Source: Dactylellina haptotyla
Lineage: Eukaryota > Ascomycota > Orbiliomycetes > Orbiliales > Orbiliaceae
Length of the DNA stretch: 64,000 nucleotides
Reading direction: 5' to 3'
Assembly: GCA_031310005.1 (NCBI GenBank)
Contig: CM062385.1
Coordinates: 2,666,001 to 2,730,000 of the forward strand
Under the pieces are notes generated by a model. That model was not told the DNA's origin. It saw only the letters and a program-made list of their open reading frames with translations, and made no database searches. The position numbers were made by a program, and so were the translations under genes. Every line of letters begins with the position of its first letter. Position 1 is the first letter of the stretch. Shown one piece after another: positions 1 to 12,632 of the stretch.

Positions 1-49
1 CGGTTGGGACGAGCTCGTCGGAACCACGGGATTTCTTGGTTCTGGGCAT
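1..49 (-). CDS. 5' end of a gene running off the left edge
   Basis: An ATG at 49-47 on the minus strand opens a frame that stays open to the window edge and reads MPRTKKSRGSDELVPT. The upstream side (50-200) is A- and G-rich with a run of purines, as is common in fungal 5' leaders. Only 16 residues are visible, basic and polar, with no recognisable domain. The gene would be divergent from the GTPase gene that starts at 466. It could be a chance open frame; the reading rests on the start context and the absence of stops alone. Confidence 0.35.
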   Translation of the reverse strand, partial: MPRTKKSRGSDELVPT

Positions 50-465
50 TTTGAAATGGTTCTTATCGAGGGAGATGAAAGATTTTGAAGTGGTCAAGAT
101 GGATTGTGGACTTGAGCGTTAGGATGGTGAGGATGACATAGAAGAAAAGGAGAGGGAGCCGGATGTCAAGACGAACGTCTTGGGGCACTCTATATACGAA
201 TAAACCAGCTGCAAACTTGTGCGAGCTTATCCAATGCCTATGGGGTCACCAAGAAACCCACACCAGACTAGTTGCATTTGGCTTTTAATATTCGTCTCAT
301 TGCCAGACGCTAGTGTTGTCTTTTGATATCATACAATCTCCTCAACTTGAAACCTTCCAGAATACTGAAGAATCATAGGCAATATTTTAATTACTATATA
401 TTTGACTTTTATAGAACAGACCGGAAGCTCGTAGCACTCTTGACAGAATATATTTCTATTCTATC
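50..465. other. intergenic, putative divergent promoter
   Basis: No coding signal was seen. The right half (about 360-460) is AT-rich with TATA-like stretches just before the GTPase gene. It would serve as the shared upstream region of the edge gene and the GTPase gene. Confidence 0.4.
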
Positions 466-3400
466 GTGGGTCTTATAAGCCCACAAACCCCTGCTGATGC
501 TAACCCCAGTATCCGTTTTATACACCATATGTGGATAGTTCACCACGCTATATCAAAAATGGCGGCCATTACCTCGAAAAAAGATGATCTGAGCAGCAAT
601 CCCCGAGCCTTGGAAAAGCATATCGAAAATCTCATTACGGATGGAAGAGCATTTTTGAAGACAACTGGTCTACAGCTCCAGCATATGCACGACCGCGGCC
701 TTTTAAGCAAGGGAGGAATGAGAGTCCATAAGCACATTCAAAAGTACGAGAATACAGACCTGGGTGCGAGGTCTATCATCGCGTTTATTGGTGAGTCTGG
801 GGCAGGGAAATCTACCCTCCTAAACGCTCTACTTGACTATGAAAAAATAGTTCCAACTGTAAGTTACTTTGAAGAGTGCGTGTCCGTCATGTATCAGGCT
901 AAAGTTTTACTATACAGTCTGGGATGAGGGCTTGTACCTCAGTCGCTACAGAGTTTAGCAGTAGAAAATCCGATATGGTGTTTGAATTCTGTGCTGTTAT
1001 CGAATATATTGATCGGAAAGAATTTGAAGAGGAAGCAGAGAGTCTTCGCTATGACATACTTGATGATGAAGAAGAAGATTACGATACTGAGAGCATGTAC
1101 ACAATCCTGTCTTCCAGCGATGAGGAAAAAGAGCAAAAACCTTTGAACGCTAGATCTTCAAAACGCCGACGCCTGTCGAACTCTTCTGCGGAAGGTGCTG
1201 CGACCGTGGCACGAGCCAAACTGGGAGCCTTGTTCCCTGGCTTCCAAGCAAGTGATTTTGAGGAGATTACCAACAAAATAAACGAATTATATAATGGGAA
1301 TCGCTTTCTCTCAGCGGGTCGCCAGATTATCGAAAGTGATGATGAAGAGAATTTTGTAGAACAAATTCAAGAACTTATCTCGAATAGTGGCACGGACGAC
1401 GAAGATGAACCTCAACTCTGGCCACTCATCAAAGTTGTCAAGTGAGCCCACTCATGCATAATATCTACTTATTCAATTGACATCGCACTAAAATAACGTT
1501 TCATATTATACGCAGAATTTATCTGGATTCAGAAATTCTCAGTAGTGGCGCAGTTCTTGTCGATTTACCGGGAATAAAGGACTGCAATGCCGCTCGTGAA
1601 GCCGTCGCTGGGAAATATTTGGCAAAAGCGAATGAGGTTATCATTGTGTCCCGTTTGAATCGGGTTCTTACAGATGAAACCACCACGAAGCTGGCCGAGA
1701 TGGGCTACTCGAAGCAATTGCGACTTGACGGAAGAAAAAAGATTACTATTGTGTGCTCCTTTGCGGATGTAAGAAGGTTCCGCAATTATAAGTTTTTAAT
1801 GTGGTAAACGGAACTAACGCACCTCGTTAAACTAGCAATACAAGCCCTCCGATGCTAGACAAGAATATCGAAAGAATAAAGAATTCGTTGGAAAGTATGA
1901 CGAACTCATGAGAATTATTAAAAGCGCTCCACGGGGTCGCCAGCTCAAAAAATTAAGGTAACGCGACAATAATCCGTTTCAAGAATACCAGCACAAGGCT
2001 GAGCTAATAGAAGTAAAGTGCCATCGAAAAAGAGAGAGTACTAGATGATACCGAAGATGCAAACGAGAGGTGAATATCAATTGACGCAATCTCATTTAAT
2101 TGAATATTCGAATTAATGATTTCGCCTCTAAATGGAATTTGCAGACTTCAAAAACTTTGCCTTGCCACGAGGAACAAACATGTTCCAGGTGCGGTTCGAA
2201 AAGCATATACCAAGCATCTGGGAGAGGATATACAAGTAAAGACATTCTTAGTTGCCTCTACAGCATATCAGATCCAAGCAGGAAGGCTTGTTACCGAAGA
2301 AAGAGCCAATAACTCGGTTACTGCTGATGAAACACAGATTCCTCAGCTCAGGGAGTTCTGTATCAAGATCCCAACCGTACAAAAACTCTTTCGGATGAAG
2401 TTTTTTATTCATAATATCGCAAGAGCATTCGGAGCAGCTAAATTTCTTGTAGAAGATCTGGGTCCTTCACTAAGCAAAATAAACAGAGAAGGGATTTCCG
2501 ATGAGTTGAATAAAGCTGCAGTTGCCATGAAAAGGGTTAGTCAAAGATATTTCGAAAGTGACATACCGTCGCTAACTTCCTATTGCACAGGCCTTGCTCA
2601 CGTTAGAGACAAATTGCTCGGACAGCATCAAGCTAGAGATTGAAAAGCTCACTGGGGAAACTAGTAAGTAATTTTACGTTTTGCATTTGAATCGGAAATT
2701 AACACTGCATTTAGAAACCTTGTCTTTGGATAGTTCACGACATTGTGCTGAAGTTCAAAAAACAGTTAGAAGTGTAAGTTTGCCAGCTCACCTTCTAGAG
2801 TTCTCTGCTACGCAAATAAGGATATATTTCTAACTTCTAGGGGAAACAGCAATGGAACTACAGTATATCTCATGATGCACTCCTCTCAAGATACCGAAGT
2901 GATACTGATATTAGGTTTCTTAGATACTTACAAACATATTTGTAGAAGAAATGGGGAGCATAAAACTGACTCAAAGAAAAATCTGAATCAGAAATACCTG
3001 GGAGCTTTGGATGACGGGCTCTCTAGGATCTGGGGGGAATCTGTTGGGGGTATTCATAAGAGCCTCACGGGATTCACGTTTAAACTTAGCAGCCAGCTAA
3101 CGGCGTTCGAAGAACGCTGGATGAGTAAGTTGTTTCCATTTTTGGTACTTAACAAAGTAATCTGTCACTAAGGGAAAAGGCATTGTCTGTGAGTATTTCT
3201 GTCATGAATCTGCCGATATGAAGACCAGCGAGGAGCTTGTTCGAAATACCTTGAAAGCAATGGCAATTGGTACTCAAAAGTTACTCCTGGATCAGACTCA
3301 CAGAGTAGATGAAAAGCAAAGGTTGGTTCCCCGTATACTGGAGCTTGAGAATTATTTACCACGACTTGTTTCTTTGATTATAGAGTTATAAATAACCGGT

Positions 3401-3879
3401 CTACTACAGGGAAATCAATCGCCAGTTCAGATCTACAAACCAACTTAAATCAGGACTAGAACAGTCATATCAGGCCGCCGCAAAGTTAACTGGTATGTCT
3501 GCTCCGTGGCTGGTGCGTCATATACCTGGCGGAACTCAGAACTGACTTAGAAACAGGTAAAGGATCATACAATAGTATGATGGATGTTGTTACGAATGGG
3601 CTGAAGAGCACCACAGTCTTTTTGGATATCAGCGAGCTTATTGCAAAGGGATTAGCGGATCTCCAAGTTACACTCAAAGATGAAAACACAAAGTGGTGCA
3701 ATGATATTGGGGAAGAGCTGGAGACCAATATCAAGAACTGGATGGCAGTGTCCGACAAGGTTGAGGAACAAGAATATATCGAGAAACAGAAACTAAAAGA
3801 AATACTTTCTAGATTTGACAAAACACTAAAAAATCTAGTCGATGAGGCTGATTCGCTCGACGGGAAACTTACCATTTAG
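466..3879 (+). CDS. dynamin-like GTPase, SLIP-GC type (paralogue A)
   Basis: Multi-exon gene for a large P-loop GTPase resembling nuclear GTPase SLIP-GC/dynamin-like proteins of fungi. Exons read: 466-858, 918-1441, 1516-1768, 1836-1957, 2019-2069, 2145-2535, 2591-2663, 2715-2773, 2841-2862, 2915-3124, one or two exons within about 3173-3345, 3410-3492 and 3557-3879. The Walker A motif GESGAGKS lies near residue 110, and the G3 motif reads DLPGIKD. The G4 position reads CSFAD, without the usual lysine of (T/N)KxD. A family-typical stretch (TYKHICRRNG) is recovered only if a 52-base intron at 2863-2914 is removed. The rest is helical and coiled-coil-like. Its paralogue lies head-on downstream, with 132 bases between the two stops. 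The borders around 3125-3230 are unsure. Function is unknown; family members are thought to remodel or bind nucleic acid or membranes. Confidence 0.75.
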
Positions 3880-4011
3880 TCCTTTTTCATGGACTGATAT
3901 TAGTTAACTTTGGCGGTAACGGGCAAAATAACATATATTGTTTAATTTTAGGCAGCTAGTTGTTTACCAATTTGATGAAATTAGATTTGAAAATTTCAAG
4001 AAAGGGGATCA

Positions 4012-7000
4012 TTAGATGACTAAGAGAGTTTCTTCGCTGGCTGGAGTTAGGGTCCCGTCCGTTTCGCGAGAATCTTTAATAACCTCTAGTGGCAGGTTGT
4101 TCAGCGTATTTCGTGCTGCTTCATTCTCTCCTCTCGTAAAATATTTGAAACCCTCTAGGATCTCTATCTGCTCTGCATTGATGGTTTCTGAAACCTGGGA
4201 GAGTTGCTCGATTTGTGATTGGTTGGTTTGTAAGGTCTCGAGAATGTCTTTTTCCCCGTACAGATTTCCGAGCGTCTTCTTTTCCAGGGACTGGCCGGCG
4301 AGTAGATAGGAGAATATGTTTTCGATCTCTTTGAGTGCGTAGCTTTGTGCTCGCCCCAAAGATCGGTCGGCATCCTCAATGACTCCTCTAAAATCCTCTA
4401 TAATGCAATCACCAAGTCTCTCAAAGACCTTCTCTTTTTCGAGAGATTCACTAATTTTCTGGATCATAGAAGCGCGAGCACCAGATCCTAGATAATAAAA
4501 TATTAGCGATAATAAAACCAAGTAATACATTAGTCATTAGTGATGAATGCCTTTGATATTTGCCGCTGATTGGTATGTTTCTGCTAGAAATTCCTTCAGT
4601 TTATCTGGGCGAAGAAATGTTCGACTGGCGAGCCTAAAAGTGTTGAAGCAGTTTAATTTGGGAACTAAAATAGAACTCAGATAAATGCTTACCTTAATTT
4701 GTAGCGGATCTTGCAAACGTCGTCTTCTATGAGCCCCGCAATATATCCTTCCAAGTGTCGAATTTCACTTGAAATCAGTCCATCAGATGTATTTAGTAAC
4801 TGTGCATCGCCAAAATTCTCTTTCAAAGAAGCTAGGTAGCAAGAGGCTGTTAATTCTAATTATTGCAAGCTATTTCAAACAGGAATAAGCTTAACCTACA
4901 GATAGTTTTTGTACGGATATCAGTTAATAATACATTGATACCAATTCGGAAATCATCAATGGTTTTGAAAATATGAGCATCGATCTCCTTCCAGATCTCG
5001 CTCAAATTCGTTTTGAGAAGCAACAAGAATTGGACATTCCAGTTTGTAAGTGCATATACTTCGCCGCCACCCGAGCAGACCGCTTTAACAGTGCCTAGGG
5101 TATATTTATTAACAGATCGTGCAAGTCGCCAATGCAATCCAAAATGACCTACTAAATGAGTCCTAAAATTCTTATAGTATTACTAGAAAATGTTGAGATA
5201 TTTTTTTAACCATTGAGCGCGACTCACTGTGGTGTTTTGAAGAAGATTCAATGCTTGCAACATGCTTTCGGGGACCAAATTTTCTAATATTGTAATCAGA
5301 ATCCGAATCCTTGCCGTAAGCAAAAAAAAGAGAATAATCTTACCAGTTGTGAGTATGAAGTCTTTTAGAATCTTGGCTAAATTATCAGAGAATTTTTCAT
5401 GGTGGCTTTCGAGCTCCTAAGCCGTAATTTTGTAAGTCATTTAGTTTGTTAAAATTTTGACAGGTTCTCTGAAACTCACTATTTCAAAGTATCCGAGTAT
5501 TCCATTTATACAGGAGTCAAGAATATGCCAGTGAGCCGGTTGCAAAGGAGTGGAGCATTTAGCCCAATATGACAACCTCCCAATCATTGCTTTAGCCTCA
5601 TTAAATTTCGCATCTGCCAGACGATGTTGTGCGCTGTATGGCATATTTCTGATAAATTCGCGGAGCTTGGTGATGGTATGCCGGTTTAAATCAGACTTGA
5701 AATCCTGTTCGTGGACCGTATCTTTGTTCAAACCAAGATATCCAAATGCATTTGCTGTGAAGAATTCCAAGGCCAAGTCGGGGTCTCCAAGAATTTCCGA
5801 GAAAGCGATCTTTGTTCGAAGTGTAAATAATTCCTCGAGTTTCTGCAAACGAATATTTTCGGTACTGAAGAATTGGGGTTAGACCAGTTCGTGTGTTTCT
5901 AAGCCGTGATGTGGACATACGTTTTCTCAAGTTGAAGAATTTCCGCTTCGTAAGTTTTAGCTTCCGCGCTTGAAAATCTTTGGATTTGGCATCATTTTAT
6001 TTATCCGTAAGTACTATGAATACTCGATATCTCGGCCTGTATTGAACTACGAACCTAGCTCTAGCGCGCTTAAACCGAAGATCTTGGAGTCTGCGTACAA
6101 CAGATCTTAAACTCTCCTGAAAACCGGCGTCTTCTTTAAAATACTCGGAAACTTCAGATAGAAATAGTTTCTATATTTTATCAGCTTGGCACAGGTAACT
6201 TCAGAGAGTAGAAGAGCTCTACTTACATCTGAGAAAGTCAAAACAGCAGTGAGGTTACATTGATATACAGCTAAAACTTCTTCATATCCTAATTGTTTTA
6301 GCTTCTTGAGACTTTTATCATCTAAAATGTTCCTTGCGTCGACAACAATGATGAGATTTTGCACTTTCGCGATATATTCTTGGTTCAAGTTTGTACGAGT
6401 GGCCGAGTCATCTAAGCCCGGAATATCGATTAACATGCTTCCAGCACTCAAGATCTCGGAATCAAGGTAGACTCTATCTAATGTTAGAAAGATCACAACA
6501 CTCAGTTTAATTTGTTCTCTCACCGAATCCTCTTGATAACCGTCCAAATTTCTGGTTGATCTGGCTCTTCTTTACCAGGACTAATAATATACTCCCTCAA
6601 AATATTTGCACACTTCTCCTTATCATTCGCACGTATGATACGGGTTTTATCAGATACAAAATTGCCCCCATGGTATAGCTTTCGAATTCTCTTTAGAAGA
6701 GTTGCCAAGGACTTGAACCTGGAACCAGGAAATAAAGAATAAAACCTGTTAATAGCGGCTTTCCCTTGTCGAGAAGTTGGATCTTCAGGCCCTTCTTGAC
6801 TATTAAGATCACCACATTTCATCTCTACCCAAAGTGCTCTTGCTTCATCCTCTAGTTCTTGCTGAGTAATATATTCAATCTCAATGGTGAAAGCAGGCAT
6901 GTTGACAGAGGATTTTGTAAACTCGGTGGCAACAGGTGCGCAGCTCCCATCGATGGCCTGATTTGATTTCATATTAGCATGATCTCAATATGGGATATGA

Positions 7001-8226
7001 TGAATACTTACAGTTGGGATAAGATCACCAACATCTAACAAAGCATTGAAAAGAGTCGATTTCCCTGTGATTCAAATTAGCCATACGATATTCCGACTTC
7101 CGAACAACATACGGCATGTTGGATTCTCACCAGATCCATGTTCTCCGAGAAAACCGACCAGGGCGGTACTTTCAATTGGACTGTCAAGGAACTTAATAAT
7201 GGCGTTACCGATGCCTGCGTTGTTCGCATCCGCATCTTGTAGGAGTTCTTGAATGGCTGTGTCTTTGTAAATACCCTCGAGGAGTCGTTTGCATTTATAC
7301 AGCTTTTCGAGAAGATGATTGATATTGGGGGGCCGTCTGATAGATGAATCTTGTTCTGTGACATCTTGTTGTATGATCGTATCATAAATCAAGGTGGAGT
7401 CTTCCGGGGCTTGGGATACGCTTAGAGACGAGACTAAAGTTGTATCTGCAGTACTTTGCCTGGAAATAATCTTAACAGATGATGGTACCGACTCTATATA
7501 AGGTTCTGTAGCTTCGGAGAGGTTTAGGCCATCTCGAGATGGTTGAACATGTTGAAATACCATCTCAGACGGAGACCTTTGTTGGATTTCAGGGATAGAT
7601 CCTTCGGAATCTCTCGGAGAAACTTGAGAAGTTACTCTCTCAGTTGGTAACCTTGGCCGAAAAGTGGAGTTTGAGGTCGTCGTCTTTCTTTCGGTGGCTG
7701 GAGATGTTTCAGATATCGTGATTGAATCCTCACGTTGCTGTCGAGTACTCTCCGGCGATGGAGAAGGTTCATCGGATTTGTATTTTGCGCGGCCGTTGCG
7801 GTCATGGCTAATTTCGTAACGGCTAGGAAGAGTCTTAGGTGGCGTGTCGAAGCTAAAGCCATGAGAAACCTGAGTAGATGGGGAGCCTAGAGTGTTCAAT
7901 TCCTTACTTCTCGGAGAAGAAGTACGTCGGGTTTTGCATGTTTTTTGTCTCTTGTATTCAATGAACGCAATTGAGGGCTGGGTAGATCCAGGACTTCTTC
8001 TGCTACGCTCACTCGATAAAATGGGGCGTATGACCCTTTCCCTCGATTGATATCGGTTTTGGCCTCCTGGTGATGGGCTTCTTGAGAAATGTCGTCTTCT
8101 CGGTCTCCTGGTTGAACTGATATGGGAACCTTGAACCTCTTCCCTAGATCCAGAGCGCCTTCTCCGTTGCTTTGGAACTCGACGTCTGAAAGGATCATAG
8201 TCTTGATGAGGCCGTTTGTTGTCCAT
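4012..8226 (-). CDS. dynamin-like GTPase, SLIP-GC type (paralogue B) with SR-rich N-terminus
   Basis: Paralogue of the gene at 466-3879, on the opposite strand. The first exon (8226-7131; an in-frame ATG also exists at 8259) encodes about 300 residues rich in Ser, Arg and Pro, with RS/RRRR patches and little predicted order. It then enters the GTPase domain. Removing an intron at 7130-7065 creates the Walker A GEHGSGKS, so the P-loop is split by an intron. Further exons read include 7064-7012, 6957-6524, 6473-6227, about 6170-6057 and others down to a last exon near 4489-4012. G3 reads DIPGLDD and the G4 region TFSD. The helical C-terminal half aligns exon by exon with paralogue A. The last intron seems to use a GC donor. 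The SR-rich head suggests nuclear location (inference). Paralogue A has no equivalent head. Confidence 0.75.
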
Positions 8227-8663
8227 GACGGCGGATCTCTGTCGATGAGATAGAATCAAATGAACAATAATTTAAGAGTCAAAAGTCTGAAAAAGTACAA
8301 AACAGCAAGTCTTTTTGCGGCCAAATGAGAAACGGAAACTATGATGACGATGATTAAAGAGTAGAATATGACATTGAGTTAAGCGTTGCTGTTGTCATTA
8401 AATAATTCGAAAGATTGTACCCGGGTAGGGAAAAATAAGGTATCATACAAGCCATCTATCCCTTGTTTTAGCAACGACGCTCTGCTATTGGCTTTTGCTC
8501 AATTAAACACTAATCCATAGATACATTCGAGTAATTTCGATATTACCACGCTCTAACTGAATAAAATACGCATCTCAACAGTCCCTAGCTCTACTAACCC
8601 GCGGTTGAGGATACTGATGCATGATGCCTCAGGACCTAGGGCGAAGTACTTTCAAACCGACGT
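8227..8663. other. intergenic, 5' region of GTPase B
   Basis: No coding signal was seen. The segment is AT-rich and lies upstream of GTPase B and downstream of the F-box gene stop. Confidence 0.4.
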
Positions 8664-10081
8664 CTAGCAACCTCCCATTTCAATATCGAGTTCCCTCTTC
8701 CCAGTCGTCCAAGTGTCTTCCCAGAATATATGATCTAAAACAAGCTTTCCGTCTTCGTCCCTAACGATATTCCCAACATATCTACTAGATGACCACATCT
8801 GCTGAAGAGATGGAATGTACTGGGCGAAGTGCCAAAGGTAGACGGGACTTCCAAGCGAATTTTCGGGATAATATTGGATACATTCAAGCTCTCCTGCGAT
8901 ATTAAGAATAGCTAGGCGTTGGAGTCGGGCTAAGACATACGCTCTCTGAACCTTGAAGTTTCCAAAATCTGTTAGCAGCTTTCCGATTTTTAAAAAGTAT
9001 CCCAAAATTAAACGGAAATACTGACAGGTAATATTTCTCCGATTATCGACAAATTTGTAACCGCTGGGATATGGTCAATGAATACTATTAAGAATAGATT
9101 TTAAGTATATTAGCGGCTTTAAAGACAGTTATCAAAACATAAGCGTATTTCCGGTTAAGTGCTAACTTACCAAGGAGTCCCTCTTGCGTAAATTTCCCAA
9201 ATATGCAGACCTTTGTCAGCAGATTTTGGTGTAAGAAGTTCAGAGTACTAATCCCTTTCATAATATTAGCAGCTCGAAAGTCACCGATCCGGCTTAGATA
9301 GCCACCAGCCTTCGCAAAACATGCTTCCTCTCTGATAAAGTCAATGGAATACGGAATGTATTCACTCCCAGACAAACCTGGTGAGTTTTCGAGTTCTTGA
9401 ACTCCACAAGCGCTACCACACAAGCCGATAATCCATTCACTCCCAGCACTAAACTTGAGTGATTTCACATTAGATAAGCCTGTGTTTGCAACATGGTACT
9501 TGCGAAAAATCCGGCGGAGCGCAGTGCTGACTATTTCAGACTTTACAATGAAGTGCAAACTCTCTACATTGATAGCCATTCTAAAAAAGGTAGCTATCAA
9601 GACCATCAAGGTACTGAGGTCCGGCTCCATTAAGGATGTTGGTAACTCCGCTACTATATTAGCCCGAATATCCATTACGAAGCGCAGTTTTCTATCTCGT
9701 GTTTACGGGCGGAGTTAACGTCGCAACGAATCAAGATACTGTCTATATTAAGGTATGAGGAGCTCACCTAACATTCTGGAGGACCCAAGGCGATGAAATA
9801 TATAGCCGCAACATTGCGACTGCTGTCGGCTCCTCTGCTACACTGATTCTGAGGCAGCGGAATAGGTACGGCAGACTTAACGCTCGGAGCTTCCTACAAC
9901 ATCTTGACAGCGAATCGAAGTTTCCACAGCCATCCGTAGGTTGGACAGGCCGTCCGAGGGGTACCGACGTAGGGTACGAGGGTAGTGGCTCAAGTTGTCT
10001 TGGCCTGTCCAAGATGTCGAAAATGTTGAGAATAATCTCTGTCGGGAGGTTTGAAAGCTGCGGTTTTCCTACCGCCATCAT
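8664..10081 (-). CDS. F-box protein
   Basis: Four exons, 10081-9768, 9691-9171, 9084-9026 and 8978-8664, join in frame to give about 402 residues. An F-box lies at the N-terminus (about residues 9-75), starting LSNLPTEIILNIFDIL and continuing through a SLSRCCRKLRALSLPYLFR-type second half, the usual fungal arrangement. F-box proteins carry substrates to SCF (Skp1-Cullin-F-box) ubiquitin ligases. The remaining 320 residues show no leucine-rich or WD repeats that I can name. Fungal genomes carry many such fast-evolving F-box proteins with unknown targets. Two ATGs are adjacent at the start, so the first codon is ambiguous by one residue. The C-terminal exons are supported by frame and splice signals only. 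Confidence 0.75.
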
Positions 10082-10850
10082 TCGAACTTCGCAAACTGTC
10101 GGAAGTCCAGGTATTTGGTAACGGTAGACGCTCTACAAGCTTTTTGATATTCTGGAGTATAAGTTACGTGAAAAAAAGGTACTGCCTCACACTACTGTGT
10201 TTTAGCCAGTTAACTTTGGATTCCAACCAATTATCCCGTCGGGAAGAGTTAAGATTACAAAAAACCGGATGTCACCATGCAATGGGAGTCTATCATATAT
10301 ATAAGCTAAGAGGTCCTCCAACTTTTTTTTTTTTAATATTAAATATCCGACACGGGGTCGATAGCTACTTCGGATAGCAACAGGTTACACACAGAAACAA
10401 CTACGAAATGTGATATTTTATAAAAAATGCTATCATAAAATCAATTTCTTGAATATTCCATTTTGCTGTTGGATTGATCTGTATGTTTACGTAGAGATGG
10501 TATCCTGGTCCGCAGTCTTGTACAAGACTGCCTAGTCCGCACAGCTGCACTATTGTCCACATTATTAGATCAAACCCATCAATCTTGTAATACCGGCTGA
10601 GATGCACTTCCGCAAACTCTACGCGGGAGTCACAATCTCTCTACGCAGAGAATATAAAATAAAACAAAGCCGTCGGATTCAGGCATTAGTTTGAAGCTCT
10701 CCGAGTTCGGCGTCTAGTTTCGCTCACCCTTTCATCACACCGGATGCGTAAACACGCCGTCTGATCGCACAGTACTGTCACAAGTCGGCACTTCCAAACT
10801 GGGAACCGAATTCCCAAAACCACACTCCAACGCAAACGACAGAACACAAC
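10082..10850. other. intergenic, divergent promoter between F-box and BTB genes
   Basis: No open frame worth calling was seen. It holds an oligo-T run near 10324-10334 and AT-rich blocks around 10415-10450, then a more balanced leader before the BTB gene start at 10851. Both flanking genes point away from it. Confidence 0.4.
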
Positions 10851-12359
10851 ATGGCGTTTACAGCCGTCACCCTTCCCATCAATGACCCGAGGTGTGAGCC
10901 ATCTTCCGACTGGAATCTTAGTGCTACCTTCCTATCGCATATCTCGTGAATGGCCCCTTACAGCACAATAAATGCTAATGGTCTTTGCAATTGATTCTTC
11001 CGTTGGAAAACATCCAGTTCCTTCAAGAGCTCTCCTTACTCTGATCTAACTCTCCTCGTCGGGCCATCTCGGACGCCAATTCACGTTCACCAAATTATCG
11101 TCTGCTCCTCCTCTTATTTCTTCAAAAACGCATGTTCCACATTCACAAGTAGCAGCAGTAGCACCTCTCCGAGATCAATACCCATCCCAGATATCTCCGT
11201 CCCAGTCTTACAATCCATCCTCTCGTGGCAATATGGTGGAAAGTACACCCTGCCAGCTCATCATCCCCCTCCCCGATCCACTATCAAAGACACCAACAGC
11301 ACCCCCACTGAGACATCATCACCCGAACCAACGATCTTAGCTACCCTCGTCGCCGCCTCTTATCTCCAAATCCCCCTCATCCAATCCGAGATCTTTCATG
11401 CGATCTCCGAGGAATTCCGCTTTCGTCCGTGGCAAAGATTCCCCAAACCGGTGGAGTTTATAGACACTCTGTGTAACGGCCTCTTGGATCCTAATGGTAC
11501 TAAATATGCAATCTCAGACGTCCTTAACGACGCTAATGGTCACCACAAAGAAGCTGCTACGACTGCTGCTGCAGGATCTGCAGCTAGAGAAAGCCATATG
11601 CATGCGGTGCGATTAGCAAACTTGGGAAACCGCATGACTAGAAGTGCCCACAAAGCAGCTCTCGACAAATGCGTATCCACCATGGTTGCATCACATAATT
11701 TCCAAGATCTAGCGACTGAGATCGAACAAATAAAGAGGACAAAGCTGGAGAACTCGGAAGGTGCGACAAGGAAATCTCCATCCGGTAGCAGCAGCGATCG
11801 TGAGGACGCATTTTTCACGATTATTCTGCCTGCATGGGAGGAATATGTACGAAAAAGAGATATGCGTCGGGTTTTGGACCCTGTTAATGAGTATACAATG
11901 CCCTTTCATGAACCCTTGCGGATGAGTCTCATGTCCAGGTCTTCTGCACCTTGTGACTGTTGTTAGAATTCTGGTTTGCTAATTCGAAGATTCAATGCTT
12001 GTCTCAGCCCTCGGATTGTAAGGGAGGCGAGGGTCCCATTGGCTCCGAGATGGGTATTCATATTTATCGACTTGACGGTTGCAGCAGGGCTCCTCTGGCT
12101 AGTTGTTCGCTATTGGCCAATATTTTCATTCATACTATGGTGGGCCTTTGAGTTATTCGGGATTGGGGTTGCTGTCATTTTGATAAATATCCGAATGTAC
12201 CCGTTATGGCGGTATGTTTTACATATAATTTGTAGCCCCACACAGTAGTATATCGCGTATATTCTGGTACTAACTCGTTGGAATGTCAGTGTATGGTTTC
12301 ATAGTCGCTTTCGACAGCAGCAATTGGCTTCGCAAGAGTCAACGACACAACCAGTTTAG
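10851..12359 (+). CDS. BTB/POZ protein, probably with a C-terminal membrane domain
   Basis: Exon 1 (10851-10891) and exon 2 (from 11018) encode a BTB/POZ domain: YSDLTLLVG, a VHQIIVCSSSYFF core and the QSILSWQYGGKY helix typical of fungal BTB proteins. Read straight through, exon 2 ends at a TAG at 11964-11966. The same frame then stays open for about 93 codons and contains two hydrophobic segments (starting WVFIFIDLTVAAGLLWLVV and FILWWAFELFGIGVAVILI). An intron at 11883-11966, whose AG is the AG of that TAG, would remove the stop in phase 0. A second intron at 12212-12289, with GTATGT and a TACTAAC branch site, leads to a final exon 12290-12359. The spliced product has 406 residues. The donor of the first of these introns (GTTAAT) is weak, so both a soluble and a membrane-anchored form are possible. 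Confidence 0.7.
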
Positions 12360-12632
12360 TTTCCGACTCGAAAATCTACTAAGTAACATATTTCTACCGC
12401 TCTCCGCCAGAGATTTATGTATTGTAATATTGTTAATCGTAGCACTGATAGAAATGTAAATGATTCAAATCATCGTGATTTTAGTATCTCCTTCCTCACC
12501 GAATTTTTATATAAATATACATGCTTCTAAAGTACCGCCAAAACTCCAAAGTATAATACAATTATAAAAGCTAGCATGATTTCTTTTTCATGGCATCATG
12601 AGCTACGAGCAAAAGAAACATACTCTCACCAT

